DNA of 64,000 nucleotides from Fenollaria timonensis (GCF_001457835.1 NZ_LN898229.1:612082-676081); one strand, 5' to 3'. Shown: positions 26,271 to 35,259, counted from the stretch's first letter. Numbers and translations: made by a program. Notes: generated from the letters alone by a model not told the origin.

Positions 26271-26362
26271 GCCAAATACATGGATGAAAACGTGCCAAAT
26301 ACATGGATGAAAACATGCCAAACACATGAATAAAAACGCGCCATTTACACGGATTAATATTG
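26271..26362 (+). repeat. 23-bp tandem repeat array, left of the DUF4143 ATPase gene
   Basis: Four contiguous units start at 26271, 26294, 26317 and 26340, exactly 23 bases apart, based on GCCAAATACATGGATGAAAA. The last unit is the variant GCCATTTACACGGATT. The same unit recurs on the other side of the gene. Confidence 0.9.
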
Positions 26363-26388
26363 ACAAATGTGTATATATGTGCTATTAT
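26360..26388 (+). promoter_or_regulatory. Promoter of the DUF4143 ATPase gene
   Basis: TTGACA (26360-26365), a 17-base spacer, TATTAT (26383-26388). It abuts the last unit of the left 23-bp array, so a protein binding the array could affect it. Confidence 0.8.
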
Positions 26389-26410
26389 AAGCGTAAGAGG
26401 TGAGACGCTC

Positions 26411-27682
26411 ATGAAGAATTATTTTGCTAGAATTACTGATAAATTACTTGATGAAAGACTTAAAGCAAAGGGAGCTATACTATTGGAAGGACCAAAATGG
26501 TGTGGTAAAACTACGACTGCCAAGCAAATTGCCAAGAGCTTTATTGCTATAGATAAACCAGATATGACTAAGCAATATCAACAGATGGCTGAGCTTAACC
26601 CGAGTGCTTTACTCGAAGGAGAGGTGCCAAGGCTAATTGACGAGTGGCAGCTTGCACCAAACTTGTGGAACGCTGTTCGTTATGAGGTTGATCAAAGGGA
26701 TGACTTCGGTCAATTTATATTGACTGGTTCTGCTGTACCAGCTGAGTTTGATGCGTCTATGCATACTGGAACTGGTAGGATATCGAGGCTTTACATGAGA
26801 ACCATGAGCTTATATGAGTCGAAGGACTCAGATGGATCTGTTTCTTTGAGTGATCTTTTTAAAGGGGAAGATATTTCTTCTGTGAATAGTAAAACTTTAG
26901 ATGAAATTGCATTTTTAATATGTAGGGGCGGTTGGCCGAGGGCTATAGGTCTAGGTGAGAAGGCTGCTTTATTTCAAGCGATTGACTACTACGAAGCAGT
27001 TGTTCAAAATGATATAAGCAGGGTTGATTCTGTAAAGAGAGACGCAGAGAAGGCAAAGAGGCTGCTTAAGTCTTATGCAAGACACGTTGGCTCACAGGCG
27101 CCGCTTGAAACTATAAGGGCAGATATGCTAGCTAATCAGGCTGACACTTTTGATCAAACGACGCTTTATTCGTACATCGATGCACTAAAGAAGATATTTG
27201 TGATCGAGGATGCTCCTGCGTGGAACCCGAATATTCGTTCAAAAACGGCTATTCGTTCGACTGATACAAGATATTTTATAGATCCATCCATCGCTGCGGC
27301 TGCTTTGGGTATTGGACCGAAGGACTTGACTCACGATTTAAATACTATGGGATTTTTGTTTGAGAACCTAGCTGTTCGCGATTTAAGGGTATATTCAGAG
27401 CTTTTAGATGGCAATGTTTATCACTATAGGGACAAGAGCGGACTTGAGTGTGATGCTGTCATTCACTTAAGGAATGGTGCTTATGGTCTTGTGGAGATAA
27501 AATTGGGCGGCGACAAACTTATTGAAGAGGGAGCTGAGACACTTAAGGCTTTGTCTGAGCTTATTGATACTAATAGTATGAGAGAGGCATCTTTTATGAT
27601 GGTTTTGTGCGCACAAGCACCTTTTGCGTATAGAAGAAAAGATGGTGTATATGTGGTGCCTATAACATCTTTAAGGCCATAG
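26411..27682 (+). CDS. AAA ATPase with DUF4143 domain
   Basis: A 423-residue protein of the AAA_14/DUF4143 type. The N-terminal P-loop domain has Walker A GPKWCGKTT (27-35) and Walker B LIDEWQ, and ILTGSAVP is the sensor-like strand. The C-terminal DUF4143 part has the nuclease-like arrangement SGLECDAVI...GLVEIKLGG (Asp...Glu-x-Lys), related to the PD-(D/E)XK fold. The function of these common proteins is unknown; DNA repair, toxin-like and mobile-element roles have been suggested. The start at 26411 follows AGAGGTGAG. It is monocistronic and bracketed by 23-bp repeat arrays. Confidence 0.88.
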   Translation: MKNYFARITDKLLDERLKAKGAILLEGPKWCGKTTTAKQIAKSFIAIDKPDMTKQYQQMAELNPSALLEGEVPRLIDEWQLAPNLWNAVRYEVDQRDDFGQFILTGSAVPAEFDASMHTGTGRISRLYMRTMSLYESKDSDGSVSLSDLFKGEDISSVNSKTLDEIAFLICRGGWPRAIGLGEKAALFQAIDYYEAVVQNDISRVDSVKRDAEKAKRLLKSYARHVGSQAPLETIRADMLANQADTFDQTTLYSYIDALKKIFVIEDAPAWNPNIRSKTAIRSTDTRYFIDPSIAAAALGIGPKDLTHDLNTMGFLFENLAVRDLRVYSELLDGNVYHYRDKSGLECDAVIHLRNGAYGLVEIKLGGDKLIEEGAETLKALSELIDTNSMREASFMMVLCAQAPFAYRRKDGVYVVPITSLRP

Positions 27683-27689
27683 ACTATTT

Positions 27690-27755
27690 GCCAAATACAT
27701 GAATGAAAACGCGCCAAATACATGAATGAAATGACGCCATTTACATGAATTGCTT
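27690..27755 (+). repeat. 23-bp tandem repeat array, right of the DUF4143 ATPase gene
   Basis: Three units start at 27690, 27713 and 27736 with a 23-base period (GCCAAATACATGAATGAAA). The last is the variant GCCATTTACATGAATT, matching the last unit of the left array. The array begins eight bases after the stop codon. Confidence 0.9.
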
Positions 27756-27805
27756 TATAAAATGGCTTGATATAGATGTTTACAATATAGTAGATGAAAT
27801 AAAAA

Positions 27806-27840
27806 TGCTAGCTAAGTTAATTTAGCTAGCACTGTTTTTA
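27806..27840. terminator. Hairpin/terminator between convergent genes
   Basis: A perfect 10-bp stem TGCTAGCTAA / TTAGCTAGCA with a 6-base loop followed by CTGTTTTTATTT; it lies between the ATPase gene (+) and pgeF (-). Confidence 0.75.
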
Positions 27841-27902
27841 TTTCTCATTTGTCCCGGATATTGTATCATATTCGCAGGCATTATAGCAAATTTTTTCATT
27901 TT

Positions 27903-28631
27903 TTATATACAAACCAATGTATACATAAGCCCATAATCTTTTTTGTCGCGTCTATACGAGTGGAAGCGCTCGTCTGTGACTGTATCTACCTTTGATAAAT
28001 ATATATTTTCTTTTTTAGCTCCCATACTTATTGCATCGAGCTTAACTACTTTTCCTAAATCTATAAGGTAATGCTTTTCATCTTTTTTAAAAATAATGTC
28101 TTCATAAGAAAAATTCTTCTCAAATACATTTTTTACGTCGTCCATCACTTCGAAGGATGTTTTTTGTATATGTGGTCCGACGTAAATTTTTAGCTCTGAT
28201 GCACTTGATCCTAAAGAGAGCATCTTCGAGATTGCTTCTTTAACTATGGAGTTTGCTGTGCCTTTCCAGCCTGAGTGAACGGCTGCGATCAGCGCATTGA
28301 CGCTATCGTAGACTATTACGGGTAGGCAGTCTGCGCTCTTAATCACGAGTACATCGCCATGGTCGCCTATAAGTCCATCTGTCTCGTCGTAGAAATTTAC
28401 ATCGCCATTGCCATTAACGTGGGCAATGCTATTCGAGTGCACTTGGCGTGTCACGTTGACGCTGCTATAATCAAGTCCTATATGCTCAAGTACTTTTGGA
28501 AGCTCATTAATAAAATAATCTTCGTCGCCTTTTATATCTATGGGCTTAAGGCTCATGATGTTTGTGACGCCTATGTCATTTAGGTGAGTGCTTATTAAAT
28601 ATTTTTCATCTATAATCTTATAATCTTTCAT
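27903..28631 (-). CDS. pgeF: Polyphenol oxidase/PgeF (YfiH, laccase-domain) family protein
   Basis: A 242-residue YfiH/PgeF protein. The metal site is complete: His65 in TRQVHS, Cys102 in KSADCLPV and His119 in AAVHSGWKGT; the C-terminus has RRDKKDYGLM. Members edit peptidoglycan precursors or cleave purine nucleosides. Sitting near other cell-wall genes is not by itself evidence for either. A GAGGG ribosome binding site lies six bases before the ATG. It lies 50 bases downstream of the aminopeptidase gene, separated by a small hairpin (28656-28671). Confidence 0.88.
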   Translation of the reverse strand: MKDYKIIDEKYLISTHLNDIGVTNIMSLKPIDIKGDEDYFINELPKVLEHIGLDYSSVNVTRQVHSNSIAHVNGNGDVNFYDETDGLIGDHGDVLVIKSADCLPVIVYDSVNALIAAVHSGWKGTANSIVKEAISKMLSLGSSASELKIYVGPHIQKTSFEVMDDVKNVFEKNFSYEDIIFKKDEKHYLIDLGKVVKLDAISMGAKKENIYLSKVDTVTDERFHSYRRDKKDYGLMYTLVCI

Positions 28632-28655
28632 AATTATCCCTCATATGTAAAAGAA

Positions 28656-28671
28656 GCACCAATTAAGGTGC
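28656..28671 (-). terminator. Weak terminator hairpin of the M18 aminopeptidase gene
   Basis: Stem GCACC / GGTGC with a 6-base loop; on the minus strand it is followed by CTTCTTTTAC. Readthrough into pgeF is possible. Confidence 0.55.
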
Positions 28672-28681
28672 CTCATGTATT

Positions 28682-30076
28682 TTATTCAAAGAATGCTTTG
28701 TAAGCTTTGTATGACATGTATGTGTCGAACTTTGAAGTAACTTCGTTTGGTGCGTGCATATTTAAAACTGCTGTACCGCAGTCAACTACTTCTGCGCCGT
28801 ACTTGCTTAAAAGGTATGCGATAGTTCCGCCGCCACCTGCGTCAACTCTACCAAGTTCGCCTGTTTGCCAAGCAACGCCTGCTTTGTCGAAAATATCTCT
28901 TACATCTCTTAAGAATTCTGCGTTTGCATCGTTGCAGCCACCTTTTCCGCCTGATCCAGTGTACTTAGCTACTGCGATTCCGCCGCCTAATACAGCTGTG
29001 TTGTTCTTTTCATAAACTGAGTCGAAGTTAGGGTCATAAGCTGCTGTTACGTCTGCTGAAAGTACCCAAGAGTTCTTTAGGCATCTTCTAACTGTAAGAG
29101 CTGAGTACTCGCCTTCTAGTGCTGCTAACTCATGTAGAGCGTTTTCAAGAACGTAGCTTGCCATACCAGTGTTGCCTTGTGAGCCAACTTCTTCCTTATC
29201 CATAAACATAGCTAGAGCTGTGTGCTCGCCTTGCTTCATGTCAAGTATAGCCTTAAGTCCTGCGAATGCGCAAACTCTATCGTCTTGGCCATAGCTGAAG
29301 ATCATGGATCTGTCTATACCAAGGTCACGAGCCTTGCCTGCTGGAACTACTTCGATTTCGGCAACTTTGAAATCGTCTTCTTCTATGCCATATTTTTCGC
29401 TGATTATTCTCATAACATTGGCTTTAACGCGATTAGACTTATCTGCTTTTTCATCATCATCGTCATCTGCCAATGGTATTGAGCCCATAAGCACGTTTAA
29501 TTGTTCGCCAAGTATACCTTCAGCAAGTTTCTTTTGCATTTGTTCACGTGATAGGTGGATTAGTAGGTCTGTGATTGTAAATACTGGGTCGTCATCGTCT
29601 TCACCTATAGATATATCTACTCTCTTTAAATCCTTTGTATAAACAACGCCGTGTAAAGCTAGCGGGATTGTAGTCCATTGGTACTTCTTAACTCCGCCGT
29701 AGTAGTGAGTCTTTAAAAAGCCAAGTTCGCTTGCTTCGTATAGTGGATTTGGCTTAAGGTCAAGTCTTGGGCTGTCTATGTGAGCGCCAACTATTCTTAG
29801 GCCTTCTTCAAGTTTCTTTTCGCCCATAACGAACATTAAAACTGATTTTTCCTTGTTATTTAGGTAAAGCTTGTCGCCCTTCTTAACTTTTGTTCCGTTT
29901 TTGATAGCTTCTTCTAAGTCCTTAAAGCCGTTAGCTTCAGCTATGCGTATGATTTCTTTAACTGCTAGTCTTTCAGTTTTTGCTTTTGTTAAAAAGTCTT
30001 TGTACTCTTCGTTGTAGCTTGTAACGTCCTCAAGCACATCGTTTGAAAGGCTTAGCCATGAAATTTTTTCTGCCAT
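28682..30076 (-). CDS. M18 family aminopeptidase
   Basis: A 464-residue zinc aminopeptidase of family M18 (aspartyl/aminopeptidase I type). Metal and catalytic residues appear in VGAHIDSPR (His99, Asp101), YGQDDRVCAF, the catalytic Glu pair in DKEEVGSQG, SADVTAAYDPN, and the final histidine in LNMHAPNE. It releases N-terminal residues from peptides in the cytoplasm, which suits an amino-acid-fermenting anaerobe. An insert of consecutive Asp residues (about 205-209) is unusual but lies in a loop. GGAGGAATTATA precedes the ATG, and a TATAAT-like -10 lies further up. Confidence 0.93.
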   Translation of the reverse strand: MAEKISWLSLSNDVLEDVTSYNEEYKDFLTKAKTERLAVKEIIRIAEANGFKDLEEAIKNGTKVKKGDKLYLNNKEKSVLMFVMGEKKLEEGLRIVGAHIDSPRLDLKPNPLYEASELGFLKTHYYGGVKKYQWTTIPLALHGVVYTKDLKRVDISIGEDDDDPVFTITDLLIHLSREQMQKKLAEGILGEQLNVLMGSIPLADDDDDEKADKSNRVKANVMRIISEKYGIEEDDFKVAEIEVVPAGKARDLGIDRSMIFSYGQDDRVCAFAGLKAILDMKQGEHTALAMFMDKEEVGSQGNTGMASYVLENALHELAALEGEYSALTVRRCLKNSWVLSADVTAAYDPNFDSVYEKNNTAVLGGGIAVAKYTGSGGKGGCNDANAEFLRDVRDIFDKAGVAWQTGELGRVDAGGGGTIAYLLSKYGAEVVDCGTAVLNMHAPNEVTSKFDTYMSYKAYKAFFE

Positions 30077-30168
30077 TATAATTCCTCCTTTTTCTATATT
30101 ATAACATAAAGGCGCACAAAATTCATCCCTTTTGGGTATAAATATTAAAATACTGATGGAGGTTTTTT

Positions 30169-31416
30169 ATGTTAATTAAAAATATTAATTTTATTGATAC
30201 AATTGCAAATGGCATTAGACGTGTCGATATGCTCATTGAAGATGGCATAGTGAGTGCCATAGAAGAGTGTATTGAAAAAGATGATCCCTGCGTGATCGAT
30301 GGGAGTGGACTTTATATATCACACGGACTAATAGATACGCACGTGCACTTTAGGGACCCCGGCCAAACTTACAAAGAAGATTTGACTACGGGAGCAGCCG
30401 CAGCTAAGAGAGGCGGCTACACCTCAGTACTTCTTATGGCGAACACAAAGCCTGTAGTTGATAATGTGGATACGCTAGAAGATATATTAGTTAGATCAAA
30501 GGACTTAGGCGTAAAGATTTATCAAAATGCGACCGTGACTAAGGGCATGCTGGGCGAAGAGCTTGTAGATATGGATGCGCTTCACAAGGCAGGGGCAATC
30601 GGTTTTACTGATGATGGCAAGCCTATAATGAAGGCGAAACTCTTGTACGATGCACTGATTGAAGCGAAAAAATATGATGCACCAATCAGTTTACATGAGG
30701 AAGACCCCTTCTTTATAAAAAAGGCGGGCAAAAATGAAACAGCTCCAGCCATTGCCGAGGCTGTTATGGTGGCGCGCGATGCGTATCTAGCAGTAAAAGC
30801 GGATTCAAAATTAAACTTCCAACACATTTCATCTGCGGATGCACTTGAAATTATCAGAAATTATAAAAAATACACAGATAAAATATTTGCAGAGGTCACT
30901 CCTCATCACTTTACATTAACAGAGGAGGCTGTTGAAAAGCACGGCACTTTAGCAAAGATGAATCCGCCACTAAGGACGGCTGCCGATAGAGAGGCGATTA
31001 CCCGCGCTATCAAGGACGGTACCATTGACATAATTGCGACTGATCATGCGCCTCATGCGGCTGAGGAAAAAGCTAAGGACTTCTTCAGCGCTCCGAGCGG
31101 CATCATTGGTCTTGAAACAGCTCTGCCACTTGCGATAGATGAGCTTCACCATAAGCATGGCATTGATCTAGTAAAAATTATAAAGATGCTAACTGTCAAT
31201 CCCGCAAGGCTTTATGGGCTTGAAGAGGGCGTGATAAAGGTCGGTTCGATGGCTGATTTAGTTATTTTTGACATTAAGGAAGAGTATATATATGAAAAAT
31301 CTTCATCTAAGTCTCAAAATTCGCCATTCATAGGTGAAAAGTTAAAGGGAAAGGTGAAGTACACAATAAAGGACGGAAAGGTGGTTTACAGTGAAGACAA
31401 TAGGTTTAATTGTTAA
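30169..31416 (+). CDS. pyrC: Dihydroorotase, class I
   Basis: A 415-residue dihydroorotase that interconverts carbamoyl aspartate and dihydroorotate in pyrimidine synthesis. The metal site DTHVHFRDPG (His58, His60) is complete, with NTKPVVDN, EVTPHHF, the NPPLR substrate loop and ATDHAPH. No other pyr gene is in the window, so it is not in a pyr operon here. A GGAGG ribosome binding site lies eight bases upstream. The 3' end overlaps the next gene by 26 bases, which implies coupled translation. Confidence 0.93.
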   Translation: MLIKNINFIDTIANGIRRVDMLIEDGIVSAIEECIEKDDPCVIDGSGLYISHGLIDTHVHFRDPGQTYKEDLTTGAAAAKRGGYTSVLLMANTKPVVDNVDTLEDILVRSKDLGVKIYQNATVTKGMLGEELVDMDALHKAGAIGFTDDGKPIMKAKLLYDALIEAKKYDAPISLHEEDPFFIKKAGKNETAPAIAEAVMVARDAYLAVKADSKLNFQHISSADALEIIRNYKKYTDKIFAEVTPHHFTLTEEAVEKHGTLAKMNPPLRTAADREAITRAIKDGTIDIIATDHAPHAAEEKAKDFFSAPSGIIGLETALPLAIDELHHKHGIDLVKIIKMLTVNPARLYGLEEGVIKVGSMADLVIFDIKEEYIYEKSSSKSQNSPFIGEKLKGKVKYTIKDGKVVYSEDNRFNC

Positions 31417-32509
31417 TCCAAAGGCTGGCGTCGGCGGTTCGGTTGCCTTAAAGGGCTCGGACGGCGAGGCTATATACGAAGAAGCAATAAAGCGTGGCGC
31501 GAGTGAAAAGGCGCATTTGAGGTGCGAAGAGGCTTTCAGTCACCTCATTGATATAAAGGACGAGTTCAAGGTTTATACAGCTAATCACAGGCTCGGCGAG
31601 GACGAGATGAAAAAGCTTGGACTGAACTACGAGGTCGTTTACGAGACAGAGGCTAGTACTACGGCGGAAGATACGAAAAATGCTTTGAAAGAGATACTTA
31701 AGAAGGACGTCGACCTGATTGTATTCGCAGGGGGCGACGGCACAGCTCGTGACGTATACGACGCTGTGGGCCTTAGAAAACCTGTGATCGGGATACCGGC
31801 AGGCACTAAGATGCATAGCTCCGTCTTTGGCGTTTCACCAAAGTCTGCTTCAGAAGTCATCAGGGCATTTTTACTAGATGAATCCTACGAGATAATCGAG
31901 TCAGAAGTCATGGATATAGATGAGGAAGCGTTCAGAAACGAAGTTTTGAACGTGAAGCTTTATGGCGCGCTAAATGTAGTTAACAAGGGAAGAATGATGC
32001 AAGTGGGTAAGAGCCCTCAAAGTGCATCAGAGAACACAGATCTTGAGTCCATCGCTCAATATGTCGTTGATGAGATGAAGGACGACACCTTATATATAGT
32101 CGGAAGTGGCTCAAGTATACGCCCTGTTATGAACCTATTGGGCCTTGAAAATTCTCTGCTTGGCGTCGACCTTGTATATAATAAGGAGCTCATCAAAAAA
32201 GATGCGAGCGAAAAAGACATCTACGAAGCGCTTATGAAGTATCCGAAGAGAAAGATTATCGTTACTATCATTGGCGGACAAGGCTACATCTTTGGCCGCG
32301 GCAATCAGCAATTTTCCTCGAGAGTCATAAGAGAAGTTGGCAAGGAGAATATTATAGTCATCGCGACACAGTCGAAGATCAATAACATCGCCGGCGGCAA
32401 TTTGCTTGCAGACACAGGCGACGACGCAACAAACGAGTACCTAGCTGGCTACTACAACGTCATCGTCGACTATAATTACATGAAATTAATAAAACTTGTT
32501 TATTTGTAA
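31391..32509 (+). CDS. ATP-NAD kinase/AcoX family protein
   Basis: A 372-residue protein of the NAD-kinase superfamily, AcoX-type. The N-terminal strand is IGLIVNPKAGVGG, the nucleotide loop is LIVFAGGDGTARDVYDA (GGDGT), then IGIPAGTKMHSS, and the C-terminal half holds GGQGYIFGRGNQQFS. Classical NAD kinases are shorter (about 270-300 residues); this longer form is often of unknown substrate. It begins with GTG, overlapping the pyrC 3' end, with AAAGGTGG upstream. It probably phosphorylates a nucleotide or ketone-type substrate; the assignment stops at family level. Confidence 0.82.
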   Translation: MKTIGLIVNPKAGVGGSVALKGSDGEAIYEEAIKRGASEKAHLRCEEAFSHLIDIKDEFKVYTANHRLGEDEMKKLGLNYEVVYETEASTTAEDTKNALKEILKKDVDLIVFAGGDGTARDVYDAVGLRKPVIGIPAGTKMHSSVFGVSPKSASEVIRAFLLDESYEIIESEVMDIDEEAFRNEVLNVKLYGALNVVNKGRMMQVGKSPQSASENTDLESIAQYVVDEMKDDTLYIVGSGSSIRPVMNLLGLENSLLGVDLVYNKELIKKDASEKDIYEALMKYPKRKIIVTIIGGQGYIFGRGNQQFSSRVIREVGKENIIVIATQSKINNIAGGNLLADTGDDATNEYLAGYYNVIVDYNYMKLIKLVYL

Positions 32510-32546
32510 AAATTATTAGCTTTGCGAAAATATTTTGTAAAAAGCC

Positions 32547-32574
32547 TTGACAAATTTTATAAACATAGTATAAT
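32547..32574 (+). promoter_or_regulatory. Promoter of the 38-residue small protein gene
   Basis: TTGACA (32547-32552), a 16-base spacer, TATAAT (32569-32574), 50 bases before the start codon. Confidence 0.75.
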
Positions 32575-32623
32575 ATTTTCTGTGATAAAAGAAAGACTAG
32601 AATAAACAGAGGAAGAGGAGAGT

Positions 32624-32740
32624 ATGAGTAAATTGAAACGCAAATGGAGAAAGAGTAAGTCACTCGCAAGAACATTCGCAATGATACTTTGTGTTGTGAT
32701 GGTTTTGTCGATAGTGTTACCGATATTAATTAATAATTAA
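32624..32740 (+). CDS. 38-residue small membrane protein
   Basis: A short gene starting ATG at 32624 with GAAGAGGAG upstream and ending TAA at 32738-32740. The product has a strongly basic N-terminus (KLKRKWRKSKS), then one hydrophobic helix (about 16-35) and a two-Asn tail. It has a consensus promoter, a good ribosome binding site and a terminator straight after it, so it is very likely expressed. It could be a small membrane regulator or a toxin-like peptide. No family recognised. Confidence 0.65.
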   Translation: MSKLKRKWRKSKSLARTFAMILCVVMVLSIVLPILINN

Positions 32741-32749
32741 TTATATAAA

Positions 32750-32779
32750 TTGGCTTCCAAATTGGAAGCTAATTTTTTT
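32750..32779 (+). terminator. Rho-independent terminator
   Basis: A 9-bp stem TTGGCTTCC / GGAAGCTAA (one wobble) with a 5-base loop, then seven Ts. Confidence 0.85.
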
Positions 32780-33070
32780 ATTTCTTACAATCAAGTGATT
32801 ATAATGCTTTGAGCATTTCTATTTCCCAAACTCTAAAAATATTTGACTTTGGGAAGTAGAAAATCCATTTTCGTAAAAAATCAAAAAATCATTCTTTAGT
32901 ATTATTTTTATTTTACTCCAATTTCTACGAGCAAGGCCATTAGCATAAAGCTGATGTATCTATAAATTTATGAAGATAATTTCATAATTATTATCTTGAA
33001 AAATCATGCCGCTTATACTATAATTAGTATGTAGTTATAATTTTTAAACAATATATAGATAGGAGGACTT
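32780..33070. other. Non-coding leader region of nrdJ with an orphan inverted repeat
   Basis: No gene seen. A 13-bp inverted repeat TCTATTTCCCAAA / TTTGGGAAGTAGA (32818-32830 / 32848-32860, one wobble) lies in the middle; it has no T-tract, so it is not an obvious terminator. The nrdJ promoter TTGAAA (32996-33001), 17 bases, TATAAT (33019-33024) follows. No cobalamin riboswitch or NrdR-box pair was recognised. Confidence 0.6.
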
Positions 33071-35200
33071 ATGCTAAAGGTAGAAAAGCGTAATGGCAAT
33101 GTGGTCGATTTTGAGCAAGACAAGATCAAAATTGCCATCGAAAAGGCGATGAAAGAAACTGAAAAAGGGGTCGATGAAGAGGTTTCATCAAAGATCGCGA
33201 GTGAAGTATTTGAAGAGGTTAAGGACAAGGACCTTGTCAACATAGAGGACATTCAAGACTTGGTTGAACTTGCTCTAATGAAGTATAGACCTGAGGTTGC
33301 GAAGAAATACATTCTTTACAGACAAGAAAGAACTAAGCTTAGAGAAAAGGGCTGGGACATGAGTGCTCTTCAAAGGGACATCTACGAGAAGAAATATCGC
33401 TACGACAGCGAGACTTTCAACGATTTCCTTACTAGAGTTAGTGGCGGCAGCGAGTACATCAAAAAGGCGATCAAGGACAAAAAGTTTATGCCAGCGGGCA
33501 GGATACTTGCAGGACGCGGCCTTGACAAGCTTGGCAGAAAGATCACTCTATCGAACTGCTACGTAATGCCGAAGGTCGAAGACAGCATCGAATCTATCTT
33601 TGACACAGCAAAGTACCTTGCTAGAACTTATAGTTATGGCGGTGGCTGCGGCGTAAACATCTCCAAACTTCGTCCAAAGGGAGCGAGAGTCAATAACGCA
33701 GCGCTTACTACGACTGGATCAGTTTCATTTATGGACCTATTCAGCTTAGTTACTGGACTTATAGGCATGCGCGGCAGACGTGGCGCACTTATGCTAAACA
33801 TGGACTCATCTCACCCTGATATAGAAGAGTTCATCAACGTGAAGAATGACCTTGACAAGGTGACTTACGCAAACATCTCTGTTAATGTTGATGACGAGTT
33901 TATGAAAGCAGTTAAAAACGATACAGAATATGACCTACACTTCACTGTTGAAGCCAATGGTCAAGAGATACACAAAAAAGTTAGAGCGAAAGATTTATTT
34001 GAAAAACTAGCCTACAATAACTGGAACGACGCTGAACCAGGCATTTTATTCAAAGATAGAATAGATTCGTGGCACCTAATGAGCGAGTTCGACGATTTCG
34101 AGTTTGCAGGCGTAAATCCATGCGCAGAAGAGCCACTACCAGCCTTTGGTAGCTGTAATCTATCTTCAATAAATATCTCAAACTTCGTTAAGTATCCATT
34201 CAAAGAAGACGCTTACTTTGATTTTGAAGATTTTAAAGTAGCCGTTAAACATGGCGTTAGATATCTTAATGGCGTTCTAGACGAAAACGCAGAGCTTCAT
34301 CCACTTAAAGAGCAAAGAGAAGTAGCTAAAAATCTTAGACAAATCGGTTTGGGACTTATGGGTGTCGCCGACATGTTTATCAAGATGGGCATCAGATACG
34401 GCTCAGACGAATCCATTGACCTAATCAAAAAGATAGGTAAAGTCATGATAAATGAAGCACTTAGAGAGTCAGCTATGCTTGCGAAAAAAGAAGGACCATT
34501 CCCAATGTATAGAGAAAAAGAATTCTTAGCATCAAAATTCCTTCAAAAGAACGCCAATCCAGACGTAATCGACTTAATTAAGGAACATGGTGTAAGAAAC
34601 TCACAGCTATTAACAATGGCGCCAACAGGATCAATATCAACATTACTTGGCTGCTCCAATGGTGTTGAGCCGATATTCCAAATTTCATACACAAGAAAGA
34701 CAGAAAGCTTAAACAACGAAGACACTTACTACAAAGTTTATACAGAGATCGTTCGCGAGTACATGGACGCACACGGCATCAGAGACGAAGAGGACCTTCC
34801 AGACTTTATCGTAACAAGTAAAGACCTTGATTACAAAGACAGAATACTTGTTCAAGCAGCTTGGCAAGAGTTTATCGACGCGTCAATATCATCAACATGT
34901 AACGTTCCAAACGAGTTTACAGTAGAGCAAGTCGAAGAGCTATATATGTTCGCGTGGGAAAAGGGCCTTAAGGGAGTAACTATCTATAGAGATGGCTGCC
35001 AAAGAGCCGGCATATTGATCTCGAACAATAAAAAAACTACTAAAGAAAAGATAGACGAGCTACAAGGCGAAATCGATGCACTTGCAAAGAACGCACTTGC
35101 AGAAAATCCTGACGTTTGCCCAATGTGTGGCGGCAAGATGAATCACTCAGGCGGCTGCAGAGAGTGCCAAGACTGTGGTTATAGTCCTTGCTCAATCTAA
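33071..35200 (+). CDS. nrdJ: Adenosylcobalamin-dependent (class II) ribonucleoside reductase
   Basis: A 709-residue class II reductase that makes deoxyribonucleotides using coenzyme B12. An N-terminal ATP-cone (about 1-90, KVEKRNGNVVDFEQDKI) gives allosteric control. The barrel has the first redox cysteine in TLSNCYV, the catalytic NPCAEEP loop (Asn349, Cys351, Glu353), GSCNLSSIN with the second redox Cys, and MAPTGSIS. The C-terminal tail has a four-cysteine zinc-type module (CPMCGG...CRECQDCG) and a final cysteine pair region for re-reduction. AGGAGG ribosome binding site. Being oxygen-independent, it suits an anaerobe. Confidence 0.95.
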   Translation: MLKVEKRNGNVVDFEQDKIKIAIEKAMKETEKGVDEEVSSKIASEVFEEVKDKDLVNIEDIQDLVELALMKYRPEVAKKYILYRQERTKLREKGWDMSALQRDIYEKKYRYDSETFNDFLTRVSGGSEYIKKAIKDKKFMPAGRILAGRGLDKLGRKITLSNCYVMPKVEDSIESIFDTAKYLARTYSYGGGCGVNISKLRPKGARVNNAALTTTGSVSFMDLFSLVTGLIGMRGRRGALMLNMDSSHPDIEEFINVKNDLDKVTYANISVNVDDEFMKAVKNDTEYDLHFTVEANGQEIHKKVRAKDLFEKLAYNNWNDAEPGILFKDRIDSWHLMSEFDDFEFAGVNPCAEEPLPAFGSCNLSSINISNFVKYPFKEDAYFDFEDFKVAVKHGVRYLNGVLDENAELHPLKEQREVAKNLRQIGLGLMGVADMFIKMGIRYGSDESIDLIKKIGKVMINEALRESAMLAKKEGPFPMYREKEFLASKFLQKNANPDVIDLIKEHGVRNSQLLTMAPTGSISTLLGCSNGVEPIFQISYTRKTESLNNEDTYYKVYTEIVREYMDAHGIRDEEDLPDFIVTSKDLDYKDRILVQAAWQEFIDASISSTCNVPNEFTVEQVEELYMFAWEKGLKGVTIYRDGCQRAGILISNNKKTTKEKIDELQGEIDALAKNALAENPDVCPMCGGKMNHSGGCRECQDCGYSPCSI

Positions 35201-35223
35201 GTTAATTTAATATATCTATATAG

Positions 35224-35259
35224 GATCTCGATTATTTTCGGGATCTTTTAATTTGCCTG
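35224..35259 (+). repeat. 36-bp terminator repeat, left copy (nrdJ terminator)
   Basis: Stem GATCTCGA / TCGGGATC with a 6-base loop and TTTTAATTT: the terminator of nrdJ. The 36 bases recur exactly at 38605-38640, after the next operon. Confidence 0.9.

Noticed and set aside
26271-27755. Possible CRISPR arrays (23-bp repeats) next to an ATPase gene
   Set aside because: Units are contiguous with no spacers, too few and variable, and no cas genes are present.
32510-33070. Cobalamin riboswitch upstream of nrdJ
   Set aside because: The conserved B12-box and core helices were not found; only a promoter and an unrelated inverted repeat are visible.
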